Source of the DNA: Oscillospiraceae bacterium
GTDB lineage: Bacteria > Bacillota > Clostridia > Oscillospirales > Oscillospiraceae
Direction of reading: 5' to 3'
DNA length: 44,567 bases
Assembly (NCBI GenBank): GCA_022792495.1
Contig: JAAWBD010000015.1
Location: 1 to 44,567, forward strand
Positions 35,267 to 43,548 of this stretch are shown here, in pieces (within the stretch, counting starts at the first letter, position 1; every line of letters begins with the position of its first letter). A program made the position numbers and the translations under genes. The notes under the pieces were generated by a model. It was not told the origin of the DNA and made no database searches. It saw nothing but the letters and a program-made list of their open reading frames with translations.

Positions 35267-37947
35267 CCCTTTGCCTCCCCCCAGCTCCTTCCGGCCCCGG
35301 AGTCCGCCTTCATGGGTACAGAATAGTTTACCGCATTCACCATTTCCCGGGTAAGCAGAGCCTTGACCCGCTCAGTCTCCTCCTCGGGACATTCCACGAT
35401 CAGCTCGTCGTGAACCTGAAGGATCAATTTTGCCTTCAACCCCTCCTCGCACAATGCCTTCGATACCCGTATCATAGCCAGCTTGATCACATCGGCGGCA
35501 GTCCCCTGAATGGGCATATTAAGGGCCACCCGCTCCCCGAAGGCCCGCAGGTTATGGTTGGGGGACTTTAACTCAGGAAGCCACCGACGACGGCCCAGGA
35601 GCGTGGAAACATACCCATTCTCCTTCGCCTCCACAACCACGCGATCCATGTACTCCCGAACCCCGTGGAAGGTGGCAAAATAGCGATCCATATACTCCTT
35701 GGCCTCCCACCGGGCTACCCCGATATCCTGGGACAGAGAGAAATCAGATATCCCATAAACGATGCCGAAGTTTACCGCCTTAGCCCTCCGGCGCATCTCA
35801 TGGGTCACCTCTTCGGTGGGAACGCCAAAAACCTGGGAGGCCGTCGCGGTATGAATATCCTCCCCACCCAGAAATGCCTCCTGCATGGTTTTATCGTCGG
35901 CGATGTGGGCCAGGAGCCGAAGCTCGATCTGAGAGTAATCGGCGTCCACCAGCATATGCCCGGGGGCGGCCACAAACATATCCCGCAGCTTAGCCCCCAG
36001 CTCCGTTCGGACGGGAATGTTCTGCAGATTGGGCTCTGTGGAGGAGAGCCGCCCAGTGGCGGTGATCGTATTTTGGAAGGAGGTGCGGATCCGTCCATCC
36101 TCATCGATCACCTTGATCAGACCGTCCACATAAGTGGATTTCAGCTTGGCATACTGTCGGTATTCCAAAATAAGGTCAATGATATCATGCTGACCCCGGA
36201 GCTTTTCCAATACCTCCACATTGGTGGAATAGCCTGTCTTTGTCTTTTTCACCGGGGGAAGCCCCAGCTTATCCGGGTCAAAAAGGATACGCCCCAGCTG
36301 CTGGGTAGAGTTGATATTGAAGGTCTCCCCCGCCAGTTCATAGATTCCGACCTCATCCAGACGGAGCCGCTCCTCCAGTAGCTCTCCAAAGTGAGCCAGC
36401 GCCTTGCGATCCACCAGGACTCCCTCCCGCTCCATCCCGGCCAGCACTGGGCAGAGGGGCAGTTCGATCTCATAGTACACCGTCTCCAAACCCAATTCCT
36501 TCAGCTGCGCCGCCATAGCTTCCCACAGGGTACATATCAGCATACAATGAGCGGACAGAGCACTCTCCCCCTCCGTCCGGTCAAGAAGCGGAGCAAAAGC
36601 CTCCGGCGCCAGATAGGCCTTTGCCTTGGGATACTCCTGATGAAACCGGGCCATACCTAGCTTATCCAGATCATAGCTTCCGTCTGTGGGGGCCAGGAGA
36701 TATGCGGCAAGCTCCGTATCAAAAAGGAAGCCCTCGGTGGAAAGTCCCTCCCCCAGCAAGGAATTCATTAGATTCTTGATCCCATGAGATACCTTTTTGA
36801 TGCCAGTTGAAAAGAGTTCCCGCAAAAAGCGACTGAAATCCTCCAGATTGTCAGGGTAAAAGATGGCGGTTCGGAAATCCCGCTCCGATTCCCAGCACCC
36901 CACCGCTACAGCGGAAAAGCCAGGTGCGGCCAGTACCCCGACCCAGGGGGCCGACCGATAGAAGGCCAAAAGCTCCTCCATCCGGGCAGTTTCGGTTACC
37001 ACTTCTCTCACCATATTTCCGGAAGGAGCGTTCTCCTCCGCACCCGCTTCCCCCTTATTTCCCTTTAACCCCAGCCGCTCAATAAGCTTTGCAAACTCCA
37101 ATCGAAGGCACAGCTCGTATAGCGCTCCCTCCTTCACAGGCTTGCGGATGGCGTCTCCGGGCTGGAACTGGATTGGGGCATCCCTCCGAATGGTGGCAAG
37201 GTTATAGGACATATAGGCGTCAGCCTTTCCCTCGGTCAGCTTTTTTACCACCCCGGGCTTTGCGGGGGTGTCAGGGGCCTGACAGATATCCGGCATATGG
37301 TCATAAAGATGGTCGATGGAGCCATAAAGCTGGATCAGCCCCATGGCTGTTTTTTCTCCAACTCCCTTTACTCCCGGGATATTGTCGCTGCTGTCCCCCA
37401 TAAGGGCCTTTAAATCAATGATATGGATAGGCGCAAAGCCGTACTCCTCCCGAAAGGTTTCGGGGGTCATATTTCGGGTGGTGGTCTGACCCATCCGGGT
37501 GGTGACCAGCTTCACTGTCACCTGGTCGTCAATAAGCTGAAGGGAATCCTTGTCCCCCGTTACCACCACGGTTTCCCATCCCGCCTCCTCGTCCAGCCGG
37601 GCAATGGTGCCGATCAGGTCGTCAGCCTCCCATCCCTCCAGCTCATAGCGGGGAATGTTCATGGCATCCAAAACCTCCCGAATCAAAGGAAGCTGCTTGG
37701 CCAAATCCTCAGGCATGGGCTTTCGCTGGGCCTTATAGTCCTCATAGGACTTGTGGCGAAAGGTAGGAGCCTTTACATCGAAAGTGACACAGAGCCCCTC
37801 CGGCTTCTCCTCATCCAGCAGCTTGAAAAGGATATTGAGAAATCCAAATACTGCATTGGTGGGGGTACCATCCCGGGTAGACAGGGGATGGACGCCATAA
37901 AAGGCCCGGTTCAAAATGGAATTGCCGTCGATCACCATCAGCTTCAT
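35263..37947 (-). CDS. polA: DNA polymerase I
   Basis: 894 residues. N-terminal 5' nuclease (MVIDGNSILNRAFYG, GWEADDLIGT, KALMGDSSDNIPGVKGVGEKTA). The central 3'-5' exonuclease-like domain (about 310-480) seems degenerate: the first acidic motif reads WVGVLAAPGFSAVAV without the DxE pair, as in Bacillus and Thermus enzymes. C-terminal A-family polymerase: LLVDADYSQIELR-type motif A, KAVNFGIVYG motif B and VHDEL motif C. The start at 37947 has GGGAGG 7 bases upstream and matches the family N-terminus. First gene of polA-rimI-GNAT-tsaD. Confidence 0.97.
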   Translation of the reverse strand: MKLMVIDGNSILNRAFYGVHPLSTRDGTPTNAVFGFLNILFKLLDEEKPEGLCVTFDVKAPTFRHKSYEDYKAQRKPMPEDLAKQLPLIREVLDAMNIPRYELEGWEADDLIGTIARLDEEAGWETVVVTGDKDSLQLIDDQVTVKLVTTRMGQTTTRNMTPETFREEYGFAPIHIIDLKALMGDSSDNIPGVKGVGEKTAMGLIQLYGSIDHLYDHMPDICQAPDTPAKPGVVKKLTEGKADAYMSYNLATIRRDAPIQFQPGDAIRKPVKEGALYELCLRLEFAKLIERLGLKGNKGEAGAEENAPSGNMVREVVTETARMEELLAFYRSAPWVGVLAAPGFSAVAVGCWESERDFRTAIFYPDNLEDFSRFLRELFSTGIKKVSHGIKNLMNSLLGEGLSTEGFLFDTELAAYLLAPTDGSYDLDKLGMARFHQEYPKAKAYLAPEAFAPLLDRTEGESALSAHCMLICTLWEAMAAQLKELGLETVYYEIELPLCPVLAGMEREGVLVDRKALAHFGELLEERLRLDEVGIYELAGETFNINSTQQLGRILFDPDKLGLPPVKKTKTGYSTNVEVLEKLRGQHDIIDLILEYRQYAKLKSTYVDGLIKVIDEDGRIRTSFQNTITATGRLSSTEPNLQNIPVRTELGAKLRDMFVAAPGHMLVDADYSQIELRLLAHIADDKTMQEAFLGGEDIHTATASQVFGVPTEEVTHEMRRRAKAVNFGIVYGISDFSLSQDIGVARWEAKEYMDRYFATFHGVREYMDRVVVEAKENGYVSTLLGRRRWLPELKSPNHNLRAFGERVALNMPIQGTAADVIKLAMIRVSKALCEEGLKAKLILQVHDELIVECPEEETERVKALLTREMVNAVNYSVPMKADSGAGRSWGEAKG

Positions 37948-37988
37948 AGAAGTACCTCCCAAAATCGGGACATAAAATTTCAAATTTC

Positions 37989-38017
37989 AGTATACCATTT
38001 TCCCCCGATAAGAGCAA
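37989..38017 (-). promoter_or_regulatory. Promoter of the polA operon
   Basis: TTGCTC (38012-38017), 17-bp spacer, TATACT (37989-37994), 41 bases before the polA start and directly after the upstream terminator. Confidence 0.7.
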
Positions 38018-38018
38018 G

Positions 38019-38048
38019 AAAAACCGCCCCGTTTCCAGGGCGGCTTTT
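38019..38048 (-). terminator. Terminator of the ECF sigma operon
   Basis: CCGCCCT / GGGGCGG stem, GGAAAC loop, then five U in the minus direction; 17 bases after the stop codon at 38066. Confidence 0.9.
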
Positions 38049-38065
38049 CTCATCTGGGCTCGCTT

Positions 38066-38728
38066 TCAGTCGATAGGACTGACAAGGACAGAGCCGTTTT
38101 TACCCGCAACGATCTCGTAGGAAGTGAGCCTTTCGGTATCCTCATCCCCGCTCACCGGGGCCTCCATCCCTTCCCCTCCGACAACAACATTGTAGTCGCC
38201 GTAGGTAGGCTGACCGTCGGTGGTAACATTGTAGACCGTATTTCCGCCTTCACTCAAAGCTTCCGTGGAATAGCTTACAATGGTTCCGTCGTTGCCATGG
38301 GCGGTAATGACAGCTACTCCCCTTTCATCCACCTGTACCTCAAAGCCATCCCCCTGGTAGTGATAGCCGCCATCCAGAGCCATGGCTTCGGTGATGTCGG
38401 TCTCCTCTCCATTGATGGTGAGGACGGAGCGTCCATCCCGCTCCTCCATAGTCACGCTGGGAAGATTGAGTCCGGCGGCCACATCTTTGCTGGTGGTCAC
38501 GGTCACAAAGAAGGTGGCGAAGAACTCCTTCACCGCAGGAAGCTCCGCCGCGCTGGCGGTGACACCAAGGGCGGCCGCCAGTGCAGCGGCGATCAGCGCC
38601 ACCCGGATCGGACGATGGCTTGTGGTTTTCTTATTCTGATTCTCAGTCATTACGATCATCTCCTCAATTTTTTCTGTATCCAGGATCAGCCTGTCACAAA
38701 GGTCACGGTATGTTTTGGGGTCGAACAT
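38066..38728 (-). CDS. Single-span membrane protein, probable anti-sigma partner
   Basis: 220 residues. A short cytoplasmic N-terminus (1-47) with an acidic helix (DRLILDTEKIEEMI) is followed by one hydrophobic segment (about 48-68, RVALIAAALAAALGVTASAA) and an extracytoplasmic, Thr/Val/Gly-rich domain. The gene overlaps the ECF sigma gene by 26 bases; start 38728 has GGAGG upstream. Topology and position fit an anti-sigma factor that senses an external signal, but I see no zinc-binding HxxxCxxC. The family resembles DUF4179-like proteins; the role is inferred. Confidence 0.75.
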   Translation of the reverse strand: MFDPKTYRDLCDRLILDTEKIEEMIVMTENQNKKTTSHRPIRVALIAAALAAALGVTASAAELPAVKEFFATFFVTVTTSKDVAAGLNLPSVTMEERDGRSVLTINGEETDITEAMALDGGYHYQGDGFEVQVDERGVAVITAHGNDGTIVSYSTEALSEGGNTVYNVTTDGQPTYGDYNVVVGGEGMEAPVSGDEDTERLTSYEIVAGKNGSVLVSPID

Positions 38729-39209
38729 AGGGGATCGCCTCCTTCCTCTCTTCACTCAAGATGCGTCTCAGCTTTTCCCTGGCTCTCTGGAGTCTGGTCT
38801 GTACGGTGGACGGATTGATCCCCAGGGCGGCGGCCACCTCCTGAACGGAGCAATCCTCATAATAATAAAGATATACCGGAAGGCGATATTTCCCGTCCAA
38901 AGCCATCACCGCCTCCAGGATCCCCTGCTCCTCCGGCCCCTCCGATACGGCATCCCAATCCTCCAGGGGCACCGAACGTTTCTTCCAAGGGGAGCGCAGG
39001 ATCTTCCGGCTCTCATTCACCGCGACCCGAAGAAGCCAATGCTTCAAATGTTCTCCGTTTTGGAACTCTCCACCATATTGATAGAGCCGCAGCAGAACAG
39101 TTTGGGTCACGTCCTCTGCCTCCTGCCGATCCTTTAGCGCGTGGCAGGCCACCCGAAAGATGGTGTTGGCATGTTCTCGAACAGCCTGTTCAAATGCTTC
39201 ATCGGTCAT
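38703..39209 (-). CDS. ECF family RNA polymerase sigma factor
   Basis: 168 residues. Region 2 (about 18-75): FRVACHALKDRQEAEDVTQTVLLRLYQY. Region 4 (about 110-160): YYYEDCSVQEVAAALGINPSTVQTRLQRAREKLRRIL. Acts in the cytosol to redirect RNA polymerase to stress or surface genes. Start 39209 is preferred (MTDEAFEQAV matches the family); a start at 39227 is possible. The AAAGGGGG ribosome site partly forms a GGGGG/CCCCC pair directly before the ATG, which could lower translation. Overlaps the following membrane gene. Confidence 0.92.
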   Translation of the reverse strand: MTDEAFEQAVREHANTIFRVACHALKDRQEAEDVTQTVLLRLYQYGGEFQNGEHLKHWLLRVAVNESRKILRSPWKKRSVPLEDWDAVSEGPEEQGILEAVMALDGKYRLPVYLYYYEDCSVQEVAAALGINPSTVQTRLQRAREKLRRILSEERKEAIPYVRPQNIP

Positions 39210-39261
39210 GGGGGAACCCCCTTTCATGGGTCTTGAAAAGCGCTTTCACTGAGAATATCCA

Positions 39262-39274
39262 TTAGGCTGCCTAA
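39262..39274. repeat. 13-bp palindrome upstream of the sigma gene
   Basis: TTAGGC-T-GCCTAA, perfect 6-bp arms, 53 bases before the sigma start. It is flanked by ATATC/GATAT elements. A possible regulator site; no clear sigma-A promoter was found around it. Confidence 0.4.
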
Positions 39275-39300
39275 ATATCTCAAAGCAAAAAATTTTTTTG

Positions 39301-39331
39301 AAAAAGCTCCCCACAAAGGGGAGCTTTTTTT
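39301..39331. terminator. Terminator after the MATE gene
   Basis: AAAAAGCTCCCC, ACAAA loop, GGGGAGCTTTTTT: a 12-bp stem with A/T tails on both sides, 2 bases after the MATE stop. Confidence 0.93.
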
Positions 39332-39332
39332 C

Positions 39333-40694
39333 TCAATGGATCTCTTCTGTTTTATGCCCCAAGGGTAAGTATACCGTAAGCCACATGGCCAGAAAACAGG
39401 ATAATCCTCCCAAAACATTCGAGATAGGCTCCGCCCAGAACACCCCGTCCACTCCCCAGCCAAGAGCAGGCAGAAGCAGAGTTAGAGGTGCCACAATAAA
39501 GGCCTTTCGGAGCAGGGAAAAGAACACCGCGCTCTTGGAGCGGTTCAGCCCCACAAACACCGACTGGCCGATAAACTGGAAGGCCATGCAGAAAAAGGTA
39601 GCAAAATAGATACGGAAGGCGGGGATCCCCGCGGTCAGCAGCTCCTGTTCACTATTGAAAATATGGATAAAGATATGGGGAATAGCCATTACCACGCCCC
39701 AAACCGCTACTGAGTAGGCCATAGTCACCACCGTAGTAAATCGGATCCCCTCTCTGACCCGCTTATACAGCCCCGCGCCATAGTTATAGCCCAGCACCGG
39801 CTGGCACCCGTTGGTAAGCCCCATTACCGGCATGGTGATGACCTCCCGTACGGAGTTGATGACCGTCATCACCCCCACATAGAGATCCCCCCCGGTTCGT
39901 TGAAGGGTAGCGTTGCACAGGATCTGCACCAGGGAGTTGGTCAGCGCCATAACAAAGCCGGAGGCTCCCAGCGCCAGAATACGCCGCACCCTGCTCCAAT
40001 GCAGAGGCAGAGACTCCCGCCGGAGACGAAGGATAGCCTTTCGGCTGGTCAAAAACCCCAACACCCAAGCGGCGGAGCATCCCTGAGACAGTACCGTGGC
40101 GATTGCTGCCCCCCGGACTCCCATGTGGAAGCCAAAAATAAAGACAGGATCCAGAATCAGATTTACCACCGCCCCAAGGGCCACCGTCATCATTCCCATC
40201 CGTCCAAAGCCCTGGGCATTGATGAAAGGGTTCATCCCCAAGCCGATCATCACAAATACTGTGCCGCAGAGATAGATGGAGAGGTAGGCCTCCGCATAGG
40301 GAAAGGTAGCGTTACTGGCTCCGAACAGGTACAAAATGGGCCGGCGAAAGATCAGTCCGACCACGGTCAGGATCGTCCCAAAGATCAAAAGAAGAGTAAA
40401 GGAATTCCCCATCACACGCTCTGCTTCCTCGGGTTCTCCCTTCCCCCGGTAGATGGAACAAAGAGGCCCGCCCCCCATACCGCAAAGGTTGGCAAACCCA
40501 ATGAGGATTGAGATGACCGGCAAGCACAGACCCAGGCCGGTGATGGACATTCGTCCTACTCCCTCCAGATGGCCCAGATAGACCCGATCCACAATATTGT
40601 ACAGGATATTGATCAGTTGGGCCAGGGTCATGGGGAGGGCCATAGATAGGATATTCCTTGACACCTTTCCCTGCGAAAAATCATTTTGCGGCAT
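39333..40694 (-). CDS. MATE family efflux transporter
   Basis: 453 residues, twelve predicted helices. Family patterns: SMALPMTLAQLINILYNIVDRVYLGHL at the N-terminus, GMNPFINAQGFGRMGMM in the first half, and PVLGYNYGAGLYKRV in the second. MATE proteins export drugs or metabolites using Na+ or H+. Substrate unknown. Start 40694 has GAGGG 7 bases upstream and matches the family. Lies 22 bases after the nitrilase-family gene, so probably co-transcribed with it. Confidence 0.95.
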   Translation of the reverse strand: MPQNDFSQGKVSRNILSMALPMTLAQLINILYNIVDRVYLGHLEGVGRMSITGLGLCLPVISILIGFANLCGMGGGPLCSIYRGKGEPEEAERVMGNSFTLLLIFGTILTVVGLIFRRPILYLFGASNATFPYAEAYLSIYLCGTVFVMIGLGMNPFINAQGFGRMGMMTVALGAVVNLILDPVFIFGFHMGVRGAAIATVLSQGCSAAWVLGFLTSRKAILRLRRESLPLHWSRVRRILALGASGFVMALTNSLVQILCNATLQRTGGDLYVGVMTVINSVREVITMPVMGLTNGCQPVLGYNYGAGLYKRVREGIRFTTVVTMAYSVAVWGVVMAIPHIFIHIFNSEQELLTAGIPAFRIYFATFFCMAFQFIGQSVFVGLNRSKSAVFFSLLRKAFIVAPLTLLLPALGWGVDGVFWAEPISNVLGGLSCFLAMWLTVYLPLGHKTEEIH

Positions 40695-40716
40695 AAGCTT
40701 TCCCTCTTTGCATATT

Positions 40717-41598
40717 TTACTCCCGACGGTCTTTCCGAAGGAAGGGTTCCCTGATCTGCGTGTCAAGAAGAAGTCCATACTTCAGCGGCCGCCGATAGGC
40801 GTTTCCGTGCACTTCCCTTTTTCGATATTCCCAAAGCAGTTCCAAATCAAGCTGGGCAAGGAAGATCCCTTCCTCCTCCCCTGCCTGTAAAATACAGCAA
40901 TCCCGTGAGGCCTCCTGACCAGGCAGATAGGCCACTCCGTCAAAGATGCTGGAGCCGCCATTACAATCCGGCACACAAGAGGGATAGTTGCAGGTGGCGA
41001 TAGCCACCATATTCTCAAAGGCCCTGGCACGAAGCTGGGAAAGCCGGTTGAGCTCCATGGGGCAAGCGTTTGGAACAAGGATCAGCTCCGCCCCCTTCAG
41101 CATCAGTATCCTGGCGCTTTCTGGAAACTCGCGGTCGTAACAGATCATGGCCCCTATCTTCACCTTTCCGCAGGCCGTATCCAATGTCGTGACAGGAAAA
41201 TCCTCCCCCGGCAGTAGCGCTCGCTCCGCCCCAAAATCACAGGTATGGATCTTGGCATAGGTAAGCTGTCTCTCCCCAAAGCGGTCAAACAGAACCAGCG
41301 TATTCCGAACCCCTTCCATATACCGCTCCAACAGGGTGATCCCGATAGCCATATGAAGATCCTCCGCCAGGGAGCCAAAGCTGTTTACAAACTCACCCCC
41401 GGCAGGGATAGCCTGGGCCGTCCATTCCTCTGCCGGACGGCTGTAGATATCATATCCGTTGCTCCACATTTCAGGAAACAGGGCAATATCCGCCCCCATC
41501 TCTGCGGCTTTTCTGCAGCACTCCATACCCTTTTTCCAATTATCCTCCAGCGTACCGCAGGGAGATATCTGCAGCAAGGCTATACTCAGCTTCCCCAT
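40717..41598 (-). CDS. Nitrilase/carbon-nitrogen hydrolase family amidase
   Basis: 293 residues. The catalytic triad is complete: Glu43 (LFPEMW), Lys116 (YAKIHTCDF) and Cys153 (MICYDREFPE). N-terminal KLSIALLQISP is typical. The family cleaves amide C-N bonds of small molecules (for example carbamoyl putrescine or omega-amides); the exact substrate is unclear. GGGAGGGGAAGG precedes the ATG. Its promoter lies inside an inverted repeat after the MerR gene. It is followed by a MATE exporter. Confidence 0.92.
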   Translation of the reverse strand: MGKLSIALLQISPCGTLEDNWKKGMECCRKAAEMGADIALFPEMWSNGYDIYSRPAEEWTAQAIPAGGEFVNSFGSLAEDLHMAIGITLLERYMEGVRNTLVLFDRFGERQLTYAKIHTCDFGAERALLPGEDFPVTTLDTACGKVKIGAMICYDREFPESARILMLKGAELILVPNACPMELNRLSQLRARAFENMVAIATCNYPSCVPDCNGGSSIFDGVAYLPGQEASRDCCILQAGEEEGIFLAQLDLELLWEYRKREVHGNAYRRPLKYGLLLDTQIREPFLRKDRRE

Positions 41599-41638
41599 TC
41601 CTTCCCCTCCCGAAGGTCTCTTTTATTTCAACCAAACC

Positions 41639-41667
41639 ATTATAAGGCAACGCCGGGCGAAATGCAA
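41639..41667 (-). promoter_or_regulatory. Promoter of the amidase-MATE operon
   Basis: TTGCAT (41662-41667), 17-bp spacer, TATAAT (41639-41644). The -35 box lies in the loop and second arm of the inverted repeat 41651-41684, as for the PPase-only guaA. Confidence 0.65.
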
Positions 41668-41684
41668 TTGCTTTTCGCCCGGCG
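41651..41684 (-). terminator. 12-bp inverted repeat after the MerR gene
   Basis: Perfect arms CGCCGGGCGAAA and TTTCGCCCGGCG (41651-41662 and 41673-41684), 10-base loop. No U-run follows in the minus direction. It could be a weak terminator or a protein-binding dyad over the promoter. Confidence 0.55.
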
Positions 41685-41715
41685 GCCCTTCCTGAACAGT
41701 GGGACGTATCTGAGT

Positions 41716-42483
41716 TTATCCCTCTCCCCTGGTATAGGCCTCCACCGCGTCCCGAAGAAACTGGGCACAACCGGAGGTCTCTCCATCATAGTAAGCTGTA
41801 AAACGTTCGTCCATCACATAAAGCTCTGCGATTCCCCTCTGTCTGGCGTCATCACAGTCAGGCATCAGGATCGTCAACCATTCCCGGTGCAGCCGGGCCA
41901 GCATCTCCCCTTCCGCTCCGGCGGGATCCTTGCCCCCACGCACCGCATCACACAGCCCCTTCCGCAGTCTTTGATCCAGCTCCTGCCAACCCTGAAACCC
42001 TTCAGGGGACAGACCCATCAGATTCCTTTGAGCCGAATCCACCGACTCCGCCCCGTACTGTTCCCGAGCCTCCCTACCGTAGAGGCGGTCATTTTTCTCC
42101 GTCAATTCTCTTTTGAGGCCTTCAAATTTTTCTTTATCGCTCATAACGATCTCTCCTTTCTCCTTCAGAAGGGTGTGCTCCACCGTTCCGATCAGCAAAT
42201 CAAGTCGCTCCTTCCGCTGCCGCAAGATCCGCAGGTGGCTCTGCAGCGCCCCCTGACGGTCGAAATCAGGCGCGTCCAGGATATCCTTGATTTCCACAAG
42301 AGGCAGTCCCAGCTCCCGGTAAAACAGAATCTGCTGAAGCCGATCCACCTCCGCCGGACTGTAGAGCCTATAACCCGCCTCCGTAGTCCTTCCCGGCTTC
42401 AAAAGCCCCAGTCTGTCGTACCACCTCAGAGCCCGAGGGGTGACACCGGACAGCTCCGCCAAGCCTTTGACGGTGTATTCCAT
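41716..42483 (-). CDS. MerR family regulator with TipAS-type ligand domain
   Basis: 255 residues. The N-terminal MerR winged HTH (1-70) has YTVKGLAELSGVTPRALRWYDRLGLL and then AGYRLYSPAEVDRLQQI. A long coiled dimer helix (about 75-115) follows. The C-terminal all-helical TipAS-like domain (about 130-250) contains YGREAREQYG and EWLTI, with the FTAYYD motif near the end. TipA relatives bind peptide antibiotics and activate their own promoter. The promoter here has the 19-bp spacer expected of a MerR-activated promoter. Likely targets are itself and perhaps the adjacent MATE or small membrane protein. Confidence 0.93.
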   Translation of the reverse strand: MEYTVKGLAELSGVTPRALRWYDRLGLLKPGRTTEAGYRLYSPAEVDRLQQILFYRELGLPLVEIKDILDAPDFDRQGALQSHLRILRQRKERLDLLIGTVEHTLLKEKGEIVMSDKEKFEGLKRELTEKNDRLYGREAREQYGAESVDSAQRNLMGLSPEGFQGWQELDQRLRKGLCDAVRGGKDPAGAEGEMLARLHREWLTILMPDCDDARQRGIAELYVMDERFTAYYDGETSGCAQFLRDAVEAYTRGEG

Positions 42484-42506
42484 TTTCTATCCCTCCTGAC
42501 AAAAGG

Positions 42507-42537
42507 AGTATAAGCCATGACGTTACGGCAATGTCAA
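42507..42537 (-). promoter_or_regulatory. MerR-type promoter with 19-bp spacer and dyad
   Basis: TTGACA (42532-42537), 19-bp spacer, TATACT (42507-42512). Between and over the -35 lies a dyad TGACATT-GCCGT-AACGTCA with one mismatch between the arms. The long spacer and dyad are the hallmark of MerR-activated promoters, so the regulator probably activates its own gene. Confidence 0.82.
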
Positions 42538-42574
42538 GCCTTTTTTAAAATTTTTTTAAAATCCGACATCGAAC

Positions 42575-42593
42575 ATTATATATATGATATAAT
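42575..42593 (+). promoter_or_regulatory. Extended -10 promoter of the small membrane protein
   Basis: TGA-TATAAT (42585-42593) with an extended -10 TG; no good -35 box at 17 bp. The -10 is the right arm of an AT-rich palindrome ATTATAT-atatg-ATATAAT (42575-42593). Confidence 0.55.
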
Positions 42594-42638
42594 ACTTAAA
42601 AAGCTTCTATAAATAAAATTTTTACAGGGGGAATCCAT

Positions 42639-42866
42639 ATGAAAAAGGCTGGTCTGCCTGCAATTCTGTTTCTCGTCACCTTCGTCTTGACCTATCTGGT
42701 CTGCTGTTATCTGATCCCTGCCTTCAAAATCAAATTAGCCGCTGATCCGTGGACATACTTTCTTACCAGTATCCAGCATATGGCCGTCCTAAAGACCGTG
42801 CTCTCCTTGGTCGCAGGGCTTACCGTTGGAGGTATCTCTGCCGCTATAAGCAAAACGACAAAATGA
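42639..42866 (+). CDS. Small two-helix membrane protein, function unknown
   Basis: 75 residues. Two hydrophobic segments: about 7-29 (ILFLVTFVLTYLVCCYLIP) and 48-68. Cys-Cys in the first helix; basic ends (MKKAG and SKTTK). CAGGGGG lies 7 bases before the ATG. It is divergent from the TipAS-like MerR gene, has its own extended -10 promoter and is followed by a terminator, so it is a real single gene. Family not recognised. Confidence 0.75.
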   Translation: MKKAGLPAILFLVTFVLTYLVCCYLIPAFKIKLAADPWTYFLTSIQHMAVLKTVLSLVAGLTVGGISAAISKTTK

Positions 42867-42880
42867 CCGGTATATAGGAA

Positions 42881-42909
42881 AAGGACGGTTCCCAGTGGGA
42901 ACCGTCCTT
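42881..42909. terminator. Bidirectional terminator after rplT and the small membrane gene
   Basis: AAGGACGGTTCCCA-G-TGGGAACCGTCCTT, perfect 14-bp arms, with T-rich sequence on the plus side and A-rich on the other. Confidence 0.9.
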
Positions 42910-42920
42910 CTTTCTTTTGA

Positions 42921-43277
42921 TCAACCCCGGGCCTTCTTGGCCAGCTCGGTGAGCTGGGTGAAAGCGGCCTTGTCGTTGACGGCCATCTCGGCCAGCATCT
43001 TCCGGTTGATGGTCACCCCAGCCTTCTTCAGGCCGTTCACGAAGGTGGAATAGTTCATCCCGTTCATCTTGCACCCGGCGGAGATCCGGGTGATCCACAG
43101 GGAGCGGAAATCACGCTTCTTCAGACGGCGGCCTACGTAAGCGTACTTCAGGGACTTCATCACCTGCTCGTTGGCCATCTTGAAGTGCTTGCTCTTGGCC
43201 CCCCAGTAACCCTTGGCCAGCTTCAGAACCTTATTTCTGCGCTTGCGCGTCATCATCGCGCCTTTCACTCTTGCCAT
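42921..43277 (-). CDS. rplT: 50S ribosomal protein L20
   Basis: 118 residues. Starts [30 protein letters not shown] and contains [19 protein letters not shown], both diagnostic. Binds 23S rRNA early in 50S assembly and, in Firmicutes, represses its own operon through the leader RNA. Last gene of infC-rpmI-rplT. Confidence 0.98.
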   Translation of the reverse strand: MARVKGAMMTRKRRNKVLKLAKGYWGAKSKHFKMANEQVMKSLKYAYVGRRLKKRDFRSLWITRISAGCKMNGMNYSTFVNGLKKAGVTINRKMLAEMAVNDKAAFTQLTELAKKARG

Positions 43278-43316
43278 AGTATTTGAAACCTCCTATATCT
43301 GAGTAAACAGTTGAAT

Positions 43317-43520
43317 TTATTTGTAGGGGATCATGCGCTTGATGGTGTCCGCGTTGGTCACATCAGCGTAAGCGCCCTTGCGGAGGCCTCTCTTCCGCTT
43401 GGTGTCCTTACCGTGGCCGTTGAGCAGATGGGACTTGAAGGCGTGAGCCCGCTTGACCTTGCCGGTCTTGGTCAGGTTGAATCTCTTCTTCGCCCCGGTA
43501 TGGGTCTTGAGTTTCGGCAT
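43317..43520 (-). CDS. rpmI: 50S ribosomal protein L35
   Basis: 67 residues from the ATG at 43520: MPKLKTHTGAKKRF, then KVKRAHAFKSHLL and a basic C-terminus ending IPYK. Standard L35 length and sequence. The longer in-frame start at 43658 is inside infC and rejected. Lies 28 bases after infC and 39 bases before rplT. Confidence 0.97.
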   Translation of the reverse strand: MPKLKTHTGAKKRFNLTKTGKVKRAHAFKSHLLNGHGKDTKRKRGLRKGAYADVTNADTIKRMIPYK

Positions 43521-43548
43521 GTTAATTTCTCCTTTATCATAAAATGTC

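Noticed and set aside
42560-42593. MerR-type 19-bp spacer in the promoter of the small membrane protein
   Set aside because: CCGACA lies 19 bp from TATAAT, but the dyad seen in the merR promoter is absent, so co-regulation cannot be claimed.
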